Shown here piece after piece: positions 8,890 to 17,785 of a DNA stretch of 64,000 bases. The stretch spans positions 1,860,001 to 1,924,000 of the forward strand of contig NZ_CP017641.1 of NCBI RefSeq assembly GCF_001983935.1, written 5' to 3'. Each line of letters begins with the position of its first letter. Position 1 is the first letter of the stretch. Both the position numbers and the translations under genes were made by a program. Below the pieces are notes generated by a model, which did not search any database, was not told the DNA's origin, and saw nothing but the letters and a program-made list of their open reading frames with translations. Source of the DNA: Fuerstiella marisgermanici (lineage in GTDB: Bacteria; Planctomycetota; Planctomycetia; Planctomycetales; Planctomycetaceae).

Positions 8890-9241
8890 TGTGAGGTCGA
8901 TCGCCGCAAAACGTTTTACTGAAACCGGCTTCAATCCTTCGTAGTCGATCGCGATCAGTTTGGGATTGGCAGTCCAGTCCTCGCCTTTGTTGTCGTGTTA
9001 TTTGTGTCCGTCGCCGCTTGACGCCAATCTTGTTGCACCTGAAGCCAGTGCCGTGCACAGCGGATGGGCATCCTGCTGAGCAAAAAAAATGCCACGCGAC
9101 CAGCGACTCTGCGTGCACCGTTTTGTTCAAGTGAGCCGCTGCGCGGCGGGGGATTTTCTAATGGAGTCTGATTTGCGATTGTAGTGAAATCTTGTGCCAT
9201 GTCTTTCTGATTGTTTCTTTCACTTTCAGGGAGACCATTTC

Positions 9242-10264
9242 ATGTCACACGATCATTCTTCACAGAACGGGAACAACAGCAACTCGGACGAACAACGCAG
9301 TAACAACCAACCCACGAAGTCGCTCCGCGAACGGATGTCGCAGGATCTGCAGTTGCGGGGTATGGCGCAACGGACTCATGATGGCTACCTTCGCGAAGTT
9401 CGCAAGCTGGCCGGTCATTACCACACGCCGCCGGATCAGCTTTCCGAACAACAGGTCGCCGACTATCTGTTGTACCTGATCAACGACTGCGAGTTCGCTC
9501 CGGGTTCGCTGCGAGTCGCTTACAGTGGGCTCAAATTCTTCTACAAGTACACCGAACCGCGTGACTGGAAAGTGCTCACGAAGCTGCGTATTCCGAAACA
9601 GAAAACGCTGCCGGATGTGCTGTCCATCGACGAAGTTCACCGACTGATCGCCGCCGTGCGGCAGCCGCGCAATCGAGCCTGCTTCTGGGCCACCTATACG
9701 CTCGGCCTGCGGATGAGCGAAGCGCTGAGTCTGCAGATCGGCGACATCGATGCCGAACGCATGCTGGTGCATGTGCATCGTGGCAAGGGCGCGAAGGATC
9801 GCTTCGTGACGTTGCCGCATTCGACGCTGCATGTGCTGCGCAGTTACTGGAAGACGCATCGCAATCCAACGCTGCTGTTTCCGCAGATCGGACGCACGAA
9901 GAAAGAGGGCCCGACGACGTCGCGGCCGATGGATCCGTCGACCGTGCAAGGCTGCATCAAGGATGTGGTCAGCGAGCTCGGCTTCACCAAGCAGGTTTCG
10001 ATCCACACGCTGCGGCACAGCATCGCCACGCATCTGTTTGAGGCCGGCGTGTCGCTGCGCTGGATTCAGAAGTTCCTTGGCCATAAGAACCTGCAGACGA
10101 CGCTGGTCTACCTGCATCTGACGGATCCGAAGGAAGAAGACGGTCGCAAGACTCACGACGATATCGCCGACGCGGGAACATTGTTCGACAACATGTTTCC
10201 GCCGCCCGGCGAACCACCTATCGGTCCTGACAACGATCCGCACCGAAATCGCAAGCCGCGATAG
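9242..10264 (+). CDS. Tyrosine recombinase (module 2)
   Basis: A 340-residue integrase with a polar, Asn/Ser-rich leader (about 25 residues), a core-binding domain (LRERMSQDLQLRGMAQRTHD on) and a complete catalytic set: Arg in LGLRMSEAL, Lys in GKGAKDRF, HxxR in HTLRHSIATH, His in LGHKNLQTT and Tyr in LVYLHL. The ATG at 9242 has a good ribosome-binding site (AGGGAGA, 7 bases upstream). The stop TAG at 10262-10264 abuts the transposase ATG at 10265, so translation is probably coupled. It is clearly diverged from integrase 1 and thus not a recent duplicate. Confidence 0.94.
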   Translation: MSHDHSSQNGNNSNSDEQRSNNQPTKSLRERMSQDLQLRGMAQRTHDGYLREVRKLAGHYHTPPDQLSEQQVADYLLYLINDCEFAPGSLRVAYSGLKFFYKYTEPRDWKVLTKLRIPKQKTLPDVLSIDEVHRLIAAVRQPRNRACFWATYTLGLRMSEALSLQIGDIDAERMLVHVHRGKGAKDRFVTLPHSTLHVLRSYWKTHRNPTLLFPQIGRTKKEGPTTSRPMDPSTVQGCIKDVVSELGFTKQVSIHTLRHSIATHLFEAGVSLRWIQKFLGHKNLQTTLVYLHLTDPKEEDGRKTHDDIADAGTLFDNMFPPPGEPPIGPDNDPHRNRKPR

Positions 10265-11482
10265 ATGCCGACCGTTGCCGACGTATTGCGGCAGCACGGG
10301 GACGACTATCTGAAACAGTTCGGCGAACGCATGCCGTTGCAGCACAAGCGCGTGCTGAGTTTCATATCAAAGTGTCGCACCGGAGAACTGGGCCATCTGC
10401 GATACGACTGCGGCGACTGCCAGCGAACTCACTGGGTGGGACGCAGTTGCAACAACCGACACTGCCCGAACTGCCAGTCTGACAAGACGCAGAAGTGGCT
10501 CGCCGATCGTCTGTCCGAATTGCTGCCGGTGCCCTACTTTATGGTCACCTTCACAGTGCCCGAAGCGCTGCGGAAGGTCGTGCGCGCTCACCAGGACGTG
10601 TGCTATCGAGCGTTGTTCGACTGTGGCAGTCAGACGATTCACGAACTGGCGTCTGGAAAGCGGTTCGTTGGCACGAAGCGGATGGGCTTCTTCGGAGTTC
10701 TGCACACGTGGGGGCGAGACTTCACGGTCTACAATCCGCACGTGCATTTCGTGGTGCCCGGCGGTGGTGTTTCGGAAGATGGTTCGCAGGAGCCAACGGC
10801 CACGCCTCGGCGCATGAAACGCACCAGGTCAAGCGGCTCGCCACGCCATGGTCCGCCGGGACCGCCCGGCTGGCAGCAGTGTCCGCCGAATTTTCTGCTG
10901 CCGGAGAAGGCCGCGTCCACAGTCTTCCCCGCGAAGTTTCGCGATGCGGTTCGAGCGGCGGGGATTGAGGACGAATTTCTGGCCGCTGATCCGCGTGCGT
11001 GGACTCGGCCGTGGGTGATGGATGTCGAAGCGGTGGGCGACGGACGCGGCGTGCTGAAGTATCTGGCTCCGTACGTTTACCGTGTGGCGATCAGTAACAA
11101 CCGCATCGAGTCGATGAATGAGACTCACGTGACCTATCGCTACACGCCGTCGGGGAAGAAGTTTTCGAAGCGTCGCAAAGTTTCGGGGCAGGAGTTTGTG
11201 AGAGGCTTTTTGCAGCACGTGTTGCCGCCGAACTTTCACAGAATCCGCTACTACGGTTTTTTGCACTCACACAGTTCGCTGAGTATCGACTATGTGCGGA
11301 TGCTGGCGTGTTTCTACCTGGGCATGTGTTACATCCTGGCGAAGCGAGCCGTTGCGGAAGAACCACCGAAGCGGCCGATGGTGTGTCGTGAATGCGGCGG
11401 TGACCTGCATCTGGTGATGATCACCGATCACGTCGGCCGAGTCCTGTACGAACACCCGCTGCCGTATCTCGATTCCGGATGA
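10265..11482 (+). CDS. IS91-like HUH transposase (module 2), apparently intact
   Basis: This 405-residue Y-type HUH transposase of the IS91/IS801 group should move DNA by rolling-circle replication through single-strand nicking. Visible parts: zinc finger CGDC ... CNNRHCPNC (residues 48-75), FTVPEAL, the HUH motif PHVHFVVPGGG (about residue 160), the tyrosine motif in VLKYLAPYVYRVAI with YRY further on, and a C-terminal CRECGGDL. Between GGGVSEDGSQ and CPPNFLLPEKAAS there are about 30 Pro/Arg/Ser-rich residues that relatives, as I remember them, do not have; this may be an insertion or a compensated double frameshift. It starts directly at the integrase stop codon. Element ends were not identified. 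Confidence 0.92.
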   Translation: MPTVADVLRQHGDDYLKQFGERMPLQHKRVLSFISKCRTGELGHLRYDCGDCQRTHWVGRSCNNRHCPNCQSDKTQKWLADRLSELLPVPYFMVTFTVPEALRKVVRAHQDVCYRALFDCGSQTIHELASGKRFVGTKRMGFFGVLHTWGRDFTVYNPHVHFVVPGGGVSEDGSQEPTATPRRMKRTRSSGSPRHGPPGPPGWQQCPPNFLLPEKAASTVFPAKFRDAVRAAGIEDEFLAADPRAWTRPWVMDVEAVGDGRGVLKYLAPYVYRVAISNNRIESMNETHVTYRYTPSGKKFSKRRKVSGQEFVRGFLQHVLPPNFHRIRYYGFLHSHSSLSIDYVRMLACFYLGMCYILAKRAVAEEPPKRPMVCRECGGDLHLVMITDHVGRVLYEHPLPYLDSG

Positions 11483-11775
11483 TGACGTTGTCACACCGAA
11501 CGAAGCCGAGTCTTCGAAGCTTGACGAATCGGCAGTACGCCTGAGCCAATCGATCACATAACCGTGGAGCAACCGAGTCTCTTAACGCTGCGCGGTGAGT
11601 AAATTCTGCACGAAACGAAGCAGAAAAACTCAGCCTTTCGCACCCAGCCGGGCTCCTTGAACAAAGCGTTTGAGCTTCGGCTCGACCAACCTGCATCGCC
11701 ACCAACTCAAACAACAACATCAACCCCGCGACCAACCCGCCAACTACCATCGCCGCGAAGTCAAACGCTCATTAG

Positions 11776-12273
11776 TTATGTGACCAATATTTTGTACATA
11801 ATGTGGGCATCAACATAGCTGAGTACTGGGTGCTTAAATGCGGCGGTCAGCGTGCCAACAATTACGAATCCCATTTTCTGCCACAGCCGCACAGCTCCCT
11901 GATTCGTTGCCACAACAAGGTTAAATTGCATAGCCCTGAATCCGAGACGCACTGCCTCCTGCTGCGAATGCTCGCACATTTGAGACGCGACCCCTTGACC
12001 GCGTGCTGTTTCACTGACGATGTAGCCGCAGTTGCAGACGTGCGATCCCTGCGCAGGTTGATTCGGTTTAATGTAATACGTCCCAAGAAGTGCGCCGCTC
12101 TGATCGTCTTCCGCGATATACGTCGCTTGCGGAGTGCCAATCCAAATCTGGAACGCTTCGTCTTGCGTAGTGTCTGGCGAATACGGATAAGTCTCACCGG
12201 CGCGAAAGACGGGTTCGACGATCTGCCACACACCGTTCCAATCCGATTCATCGAACGGACGAATTTTCAACAT
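11776..12273 (-). CDS. GNAT-family N-acetyltransferase
   Basis: A 165-residue protein with the GNAT fold. It would transfer an acetyl group from acetyl-CoA to an amine, substrate unknown. The N-terminus has the typical IRPFDESDWNGVWQI, the middle has GTYYIKPN, and the acetyl-CoA loop is ARGQGVASQMCEHSQQEA (motif A, Q/RxxGxG/A). C-terminal motif B is visible as NQGAVRLWQKMGFVIVGTL. The length is normal for single-domain GNATs. It is the first ordinary gene after the mobile region and shows no operon partner. Confidence 0.88.
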   Translation of the reverse strand: MLKIRPFDESDWNGVWQIVEPVFRAGETYPYSPDTTQDEAFQIWIGTPQATYIAEDDQSGALLGTYYIKPNQPAQGSHVCNCGYIVSETARGQGVASQMCEHSQQEAVRLGFRAMQFNLVVATNQGAVRLWQKMGFVIVGTLTAAFKHPVLSYVDAHIMYKILVT

Positions 12274-12424
12274 GAAAGGGTTCTCATAACATCAGGCTAA
12301 AAATCAAAAGAATTGCCTGTTGACATCTTGTGCGGAATCCAGAACGTCATCAGGCAAATTTGCCCCGCTACTCTATTTTTGAAGATCCGTGATGCATGCG
12401 AGATCACTTCCCGGGACCGCTCGG

Positions 12425-12865
12425 TCAACTGATTTCCCAAAGCCTCTTGCGTGACAGGTCGGTCGAGTTTTCACGACTGATCGCGGCGTACTGAAACTTA
12501 ACCGCCCCACTTAAAGTAGAAGTATAGCCAATTGAAACGCGATACATTCTCTTCTCCAGTGCTGTTTCGGATTCGAAGTCCTGATCGAAGTACCAATAGT
12601 GCGCGTTGTCTTTGTAAAAATCTGGTTCCTGGCTCAAGCCGTACTCCGCCAGGCTCGACTGGAATTCACTAAGGGACGAGATTTCGGGCAGTCGATCAAG
12701 ATCATTGGCCCACTCGATAACCGGCGGCGGCAAATCCTTCTGCGGCACGTGGTATTTGCCCTTGTGAGTCGATACAGGACGATCGTTGACGTCCGGCTGA
12801 GCTTGCTCCCCGCGGCACCCGCTGAGCAAGATAACGCTTATCGCAATAATTAGGTAATTGAGCAT
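12425..12865 (-). CDS. Small predicted lipoprotein
   Basis: A 146-residue protein with a clear lipoprotein signal, YLIIAISVILLSGCRG, lipobox LSGC at residues 14-17. The mature part is polar, with many Asp, Glu and aromatic residues; no family is recognised. Its start lies 60 bp downstream of the LysE-type transporter's stop on the same strand, so they may share a transcript. Function unknown. Confidence 0.6.
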   Translation of the reverse strand: MLNYLIIAISVILLSGCRGEQAQPDVNDRPVSTHKGKYHVPQKDLPPPVIEWANDLDRLPEISSLSEFQSSLAEYGLSQEPDFYKDNAHYWYFDQDFESETALEKRMYRVSIGYTSTLSGAVKFQYAAISRENSTDLSRKRLWEIS

Positions 12866-12925
12866 AGATTGCTTTGTGGAATGCGGACTGTGTCACCGGC
12901 AACGCTCGTGACTCCCTGCGCGCAT

Positions 12926-13552
12926 TCACCTGTCAGTCGTGGCAAGTTTTAACGCGAGGCAGACGAACACGACGCCCGCGATTCGGTTCAGAGTGCGTTG
13001 TACGCGATCTGATTTTGAGAACCGATCACTGAGGACGCCGGCCGCCAGTGCCACGCAGCCAAATACGCTGAGCGTCACGAGAATAAACACACCGCCAAGC
13101 ATCATGATCTGCGGTATCACAGGCCCATTCGCCGGCACGGCAAATTGCGGCAGGAAGGCCAGAAAGAAGATTGAAACCTTAGGGTTGGTGATGTTCATAA
13201 TGACCCCACGTCGATACAGCATTCCGAGCCCGGACTTGTTCGCCCCCACTTTGGCGAGATCCGCCCCGGCGCCCCGGAATGCCTGCCACGCAAGAAACAA
13301 AAGGTAGCCAGCGCCAAGAAACTTAAGCGTCGCGAAAGCAACAGCAGACGTTTGAACAATCGCTGCAACTCCAAACGCCACTGCCGAAGTATGAACCAGC
13401 AGCCCGGTGCACAACCCAAGCGTCACCAGCAGCCCAGCCAGCTTACCATTCAACGCAGACTGAGTGAGAACGAAAATATTATCCGGACCAGGTGCGAGCG
13501 ACAGCAGAACAGACGCCGTCAGAAACGTAAGCATTGAGTCAAGCGGCAGCAT
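12926..13552 (-). CDS. LysE/RhtB-family amino-acid exporter
   Basis: A 208-residue inner-membrane protein of the usual LysE/RhtB length. The family signature is near the N-terminus, ASVLLSLAPGPDNIFVLTQS, followed by about six hydrophobic segments and the conserved NPKVSIFFLAFLPQF in the middle. Members export amino acids such as lysine, threonine or homoserine lactones; the substrate cannot be read from sequence. The ATG at 13552 (MLPLDSML) was chosen because the longer frame adds 31 non-hydrophobic residues not found in the family. Confidence 0.9.
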   Translation of the reverse strand: MLPLDSMLTFLTASVLLSLAPGPDNIFVLTQSALNGKLAGLLVTLGLCTGLLVHTSAVAFGVAAIVQTSAVAFATLKFLGAGYLLFLAWQAFRGAGADLAKVGANKSGLGMLYRRGVIMNITNPKVSIFFLAFLPQFAVPANGPVIPQIMMLGGVFILVTLSVFGCVALAAGVLSDRFSKSDRVQRTLNRIAGVVFVCLALKLATTDR

Positions 13553-13708
13553 GAGGTGTTTTGAACGTTGAAGGAAGGCATTGTGGTATTCAAGCCACGT
13601 ATAACAGGGCTGGCGCAATTGGCAGGGATCAAGAATTCGCGGCAATGCACAGTTACTGCAGATCTGTTTGCCAGCTAGATTCTGGAGTGCTTTGTGCGGG
13701 GCGTCAGG

Positions 13709-14167
13709 TTACTGACTGGAATCGCTCTCGACCACTTCGTTTTGGACCGGCAATGTAGCGAATAAGTTGCAACCAATGAAGATAGCGCTGACGCATGCGA
13801 CGGCATACGGGAACGGCGACCATTCTCCAGCGTGCCGACTATGCAGGTGCCAGCAACTCACTACGAACACGACGAGTGAGATTGCGGTCGAGATACACAA
13901 ATACGCGACTTCTGGAAAACGACAAACGGGGCGGATGGTGAGGAGAGCCCAATTGAGTGTTGCGAGGCCGGCGACAGACCACAGCAATGCGATCCAGAAA
14001 AGGGCGAAAGCGATCACTACGGGAATGAGGAAGTCGCATGACTCCCGCCCCGACGTCCCACTGTAGCACCAGAAGATCATTTCTTTCGCGACCAGAAAGC
14101 ACGGCCACGGAACAATGGCGTGGATTGCTGAATAAAGAAGTAACTCAATCGCTGGGGTATTTTGCAT
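13709..14167 (-). CDS. Hypothetical four-helix membrane protein
   Basis: A 152-residue protein with about four hydrophobic segments (LLLYSAIHAIVPWPCFLVA, FLIPVVIAFALFWIALLWSV, VAYLCISTAISLVVFVVSC and YAVACVSAIFIGCNLFA), joined by short loops and ending in an acidic tail. No family is recognised. The start at 14167 (MQNTPAIE) is preferred; an in-frame codon at 14206 is possible. It lies between the LysE-like and VOC genes on the same strand. Confidence 0.5.
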   Translation of the reverse strand: MQNTPAIELLLYSAIHAIVPWPCFLVAKEMIFWCYSGTSGRESCDFLIPVVIAFALFWIALLWSVAGLATLNWALLTIRPVCRFPEVAYLCISTAISLVVFVVSCWHLHSRHAGEWSPFPYAVACVSAIFIGCNLFATLPVQNEVVESDSSQ

Positions 14168-14227
14168 GGAAATTCTATTCCGGGATAATGCCAAAGGTCG
14201 CGGCATAAGCAGGTGATTCCCAGAACG

Positions 14228-14707
14228 CTAAGGCTCCATCGAATGATGGCAGATTAGCTCTAATACGTTGCCTTCCGGATCCTTAAAAAACATCGCACGG
14301 GCGTTCATCGTCGGGAATTCTGAGACAGACACATCGATCCCCAGTTCGTCCAGTCGTTTCGTGTGATGGTCGAAACTCTCTGGCGGAATCTCAAACGCCA
14401 GATGATTCAACGTAGATTGAGTGACGTCGTGCCCAACCAAACGCTTTTTGGCATGAACATGACGCCGGTAGTCGATCAGAGCCAAAAGTTGCGGATGGCC
14501 TCCCCGACCAAGAGGCGTGTCCGTTTCGCAAATCGTGAGGAAAGTGATCGTTGGCTCGCCGTCTGGGTCCGCGACGGCAGCCTCCATCGACAACTCACTA
14601 TGGAGCGAAAACCCCATGACTCGCATGTAGAAGTCTCGCATTGCCGGCAAGTTCGCAACGCTAAGTACGACTTCTGACACGCCAGTGATTGGTGGAGAAT
14701 TCTGCAT
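14228..14707 (-). CDS. VOC-family (glyoxalase/dioxygenase-like) protein
   Basis: A 159-residue vicinal-oxygen-chelate fold protein with two beta-alpha-beta-beta-beta units. The first begins GVSEVVLSVANLPAMRDFY with the typical YMRVMGFSL; the second begins STLNHLAFEIP and ends in MFFKDPEGNVLELICH. Metal ligands expected at the ends of strands are visible as His in LNHLAF and Glu in NVLELI. The family includes glyoxalase I, extradiol dioxygenases and fosfomycin-resistance enzymes; the substrate is unknown. Single gene, no operon partner. Confidence 0.88.
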   Translation of the reverse strand: MQNSPPITGVSEVVLSVANLPAMRDFYMRVMGFSLHSELSMEAAVADPDGEPTITFLTICETDTPLGRGGHPQLLALIDYRRHVHAKKRLVGHDVTQSTLNHLAFEIPPESFDHHTKRLDELGIDVSVSEFPTMNARAMFFKDPEGNVLELICHHSMEP

Positions 14708-14924
14708 CTGTGTCTCGGCGGACCGCCAATGGGGGTGAGTCTAGACTTCGCGCTCAAGCAAGCGCTGACTCGCAAAAGTTACTCGCGTCTCTCAAGAACG
14801 CAACCAATGCGATTTGCAATGCCCAACAAATAGCAGCACAAACAGGGACTGCTTTCCCTCGAGCAACACACGGGCGACCTTACCCCGCATCGAGGAACTG
14901 CCTGATGCGGATGGCATGCTCCCC

Positions 14925-16215
14925 CAGGGCCAGCGCATACTAAGTTGTTTTGCCGGTAAGGATTTGCATCAAATAGTCAATGTTCCATCCGGCCATTCTT
15001 CTTTTCATGACGTTGCTTTGTTTGCCAGGATGTTTCTTGATGAGGCTGAGTGTGAGTCGTCTGAGCCATGACAAATTGTTCGCGAAGATTCGGTTTCGGA
15101 CTCGACTCTCATCCTCGCGGTAGGTCATGTCGAGACTCCAGTGCAGCGTGTTTTCTATGGCCCAGTGACCACGAACCGTTGTTGCGAACAGCTCGCCTTT
15201 GCGACGCAGACTGCTGATGTAGTAGCGAACGTCAGAATGATGAATGCCGTCCTGCTCGTACATTCGGATCGCCGTTCCGATGGTCTTGAGTCCGGCCCAT
15301 TTGTGGCCCACGTCAAAATCGACAGGCACGGTCGCCTGATAGTAGATTCTCTGTTCCTGCCGACCGTGTCCCTTCTCTGTTTCTTCATAGCGACTGACGG
15401 GACAGCGAGCGAAGTCATCCTCCAGGTGATCGAGAAAAAACTTCTGCACGACCTCATAGAGTTTCGGTTGGTTGCCTTTCAGGGCTAACACATAGTCTGC
15501 ATTGCCAGACACGATCTGCTGCGCAATGTTTTTTTGACAACCCGCTGCGTCAATCGTAATGATCGCCTCATCGATATTGATTTCGTTCAGTAATTTCGGG
15601 ATCGCGGTGATCTCGTTCGACTTCTCTTCCGTCGCCACCTGTCCCAGAGAAATCCCCTGATCAGAAGCCCACGCACTCACGATGAACAACGCACCCAGCC
15701 CATTCTTTTTGTCATGTGATCGACGGAGTGCTTTGCCATCAATCGCAATCTGTTTTCTGTAGCCTTCTTTCTGTTCGTCGGAAAGTCCTTCCAGCGATTC
15801 AATCCATTGCACGAAGCACGCTTGAAAGTCGTTCGGCTTCAGGAGAGAAAGGACGCGCCGGTACGTATCTTTTTTCGGAATGCCATGCGGAAGTGCCAGG
15901 TGTTTCTGCAGGCCATCGGCATTCAGTCGCGCCCATTCCGCAATCGCACTGGGGCCGTCGGCGTTGGCCAGCACTCCGCAAATGGCGATCACAATCACAT
16001 CACCAAGCAGATGCAGACGATTGATGTTGGAACGCGGGTCTTTCAGTTGATCAAAGTAATGAACAATGTTTCCTGTCAGCTCCTGGGTGACCGCCAGTTC
16101 AACTGTCGACATCTCTTGTCCTCTCCTCGTGAAGTCCGATGTTACGACACGAAAAGACTAACCAATACTCACTTGTCGCGCCAGCCTAAATTGCCCAAAG
16201 TGCGCGCTGGCCCTA
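14925..16215 (-). mobile_element. ISAs1-family insertion sequence, copy 1
   Basis: The 1,291-bp element encodes one DDE transposase. Its ends are imperfect inverted repeats: CAGGGCCAGCGCATACT at 14925-14941 and, on the other strand, TAGGGCCAGCGCGCACT at 16215-16199. The ten bases outside each end (CATGCTCCCC left, GGGCTGGACC right) do not match, so no target duplication is present. That suggests rearrangement after insertion. Confidence 0.88.
14940..16112 (-). CDS. ISAs1-family DDE transposase, copy 1
   Basis: A 390-residue transposase that catalyses cut-and-paste of its own element. It has an N-terminal DUF4372-like region (FDQLKDPRSNINRLHLL), then the catalytic core: first Asp in IAIDGKALRRS, second Asp in ITIDAAGCQ, and Glu in the C-terminal IENTLHWSLDMTYREDESR. 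Family markers LALKGNQP and RGHWAIEN are present. The length is normal for ISAs1 (about 370-400). Frame and catalytic residues are intact, so it may be active. It differs from copy 2 throughout. Confidence 0.96.
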   Translation of the reverse strand: MSTVELAVTQELTGNIVHYFDQLKDPRSNINRLHLLGDVIVIAICGVLANADGPSAIAEWARLNADGLQKHLALPHGIPKKDTYRRVLSLLKPNDFQACFVQWIESLEGLSDEQKEGYRKQIAIDGKALRRSHDKKNGLGALFIVSAWASDQGISLGQVATEEKSNEITAIPKLLNEINIDEAIITIDAAGCQKNIAQQIVSGNADYVLALKGNQPKLYEVVQKFFLDHLEDDFARCPVSRYEETEKGHGRQEQRIYYQATVPVDFDVGHKWAGLKTIGTAIRMYEQDGIHHSDVRYYISSLRRKGELFATTVRGHWAIENTLHWSLDMTYREDESRVRNRIFANNLSWLRRLTLSLIKKHPGKQSNVMKRRMAGWNIDYLMQILTGKTT

Positions 16216-16806
16216 GGGCTGGACCTGAAACCAAGCGGCACGACATCGCCTACAGCGAACAACCCTACGATTATCATTGTCGCAGAACCTAGATCCAGCC
16301 GTCCATTTAACTGGCAGGCTCGCCAGAAGGTTACGATTGGTGTTCGATGTGTTTCTGACGACGGTGTGCGAGTGATTGGTGTCGGAGCCGACATCGAATT
16401 GGTGGCAGTAAAGGTTTTCGAAAATCGAGTGCAGATGGCTCTGCGATCAACGCCCGAGATGTTCGAAAAGCTGCGCATGGCTGCGGAGATTAGCGAGTAT
16501 TGGTTCGAGGTTATGCCATTCCGTGAAGGTCATCGCCAAGCCCTGAACAGCGAATTCGATTTGTCGGAATTCCTCAAGAACCACAATGATTACCGGCCGG
16601 CAGGACCGGATGACTGGGGCTATGGAGCACCTGACGGACGTCTCGAACCGCCGACGGGCAATGAGCTACCGGCTCGCGAGTGGACAAAAAAACAACATCA
16701 GAATGCACCGGTAGCGAGCTTCGGCCGCGATTGTCAGGGGCTATCGTTTGGAGCGGCCCGTCGATCACGGATGTCATCCTTCAGGACATTTGCAAAGGAA
16801 AAGACC
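16216..16806 (+). other. Open frame next to ISAs1 copy 1, possibly a truncated gene
   Basis: The plus frame is open from the IS edge and reads ANNPTIIIVAEPRSSRPF, then QKVTIGVRC, IGVGADIELVAVKVFENRVQ with STPEMFEKLRM, and later a proline/glycine-rich tail. The IELVAVKVFENRVQMAL stretch resembles the beta-strands of CsrA-type RNA-binding proteins, but with an extra segment, so the match is weak. The first in-frame start is GTG at 16366, with no clear ribosome-binding site. The N-terminus may have been removed with the IS. The frame runs without a stop into the next gene's ATG at 16807. Confidence 0.3.
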
Positions 16807-17217
16807 ATGGCTCGCTTTCTGTTTCAGTGTGTTGCGATCGTCGGCATTTTTTTCGCCACCCTGTCAGGACATAGTTTCGCTGACGCAGAGACTGCCTCGC
16901 TGACGGACACATTTCACAAACATCCGGTTATTGTTCACCGGAAAGGGCATACTCCGTATCTCACGGTCGATGCGAAGTTGGTTTCCGTGGGCCAGACCGG
17001 CATGCTCGTATACCTGGTCGAACCCACCAAAGGACCGTCAAGGTATGATTGGGTTCCGCTCTCGCAGATTGAACACTTTTCTGCGTATGCAAGTATTGAA
17101 GATGCCATCTCAGGCTACAATGTGTCAGACGACGTCAAGTCACGCGCACGCGAGCGGTTTCAGGCGAGATGGTCGACGAAGACCGATATCACCACACCCA
17201 TCAAAAAGGGTGAATAA
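16807..17217 (+). CDS. Small secreted protein (SHD1-like fold possible)
   Basis: A 136-residue protein with a signal peptide (FLFQCVAIVGIFFATLSGHS, cleavage likely after SFA). The mature part contains VDAKLVSVGQTGMLVYLVE and YDWVPLSQIEHF, the alternation seen in planctomycete SHD1-type domains (a residue-lined strand ending in VPLSxLs). The C-terminus is basic. ATG at 16807 is preceded by AAAGGAAAAG, a good ribosome-binding site. Function unknown; likely periplasmic. Confidence 0.6.
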   Translation: MARFLFQCVAIVGIFFATLSGHSFADAETASLTDTFHKHPVIVHRKGHTPYLTVDAKLVSVGQTGMLVYLVEPTKGPSRYDWVPLSQIEHFSAYASIEDAISGYNVSDDVKSRARERFQARWSTKTDITTPIKKGE

Positions 17218-17785
17218 CGATGCGATGCACGACGAGTCGCCGACTTGTGGTTGTTAAAGTGGACGATCGCTGACGCCACTTCCCACACCACCTGGAACCG
17301 ACGCCGCACCAGTCGATCTGCCACTCCGCAACCGCAACTCGTCCCGCTCAGCCTTGCTCAACTTTCGCCAATTCCACGGCACGACATGCCGCCTGTCTGA
17401 CAACACCCCACGGTTGTCAGCCTTCGCTCCTTTTCGGCAGAAGAAAACCGGACATCATTGGGGGATGCACTGTAGCACTGAGCCGGCAATTGCTGAACGA
17501 GTGACAAATTTGACGTGGCCTTGTGCGTCGTAGCGATCCAATCCGTTTGCCTGAAGCAGCATTCAGGTGCTCATTTCTGCTGGACGGTTTCAAACAAGGC
17601 ACACCAAACGCTGTTACTGTGACAACTGGTCCGGCCAGCCGCCTGGATCATGTAAGAGCTGCGTTATCGTCAGTGAAATGTGGCGGATGGTCAGCTGTGG
17701 AGCTATAAACTTGCTGGGCATCCTGAATTCCAATTTATTCAGTTGATGTGGTCTTCTTAACAAAGTGATTGCCTGCGGGAATGCG
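17218..17785. other. Intergenic region without a recognisable gene
   Basis: About 570 bp. Short open frames occur on both strands, but none has a start, ribosome-binding site or composition that supports coding. No repeat or strong terminator was seen. Confidence 0.5.

Noticed and set aside
9260-10345. 361-codon minus-strand frame opposite integrase 2
   Set aside because: Shadow of the integrase; the plus frame has all catalytic residues.
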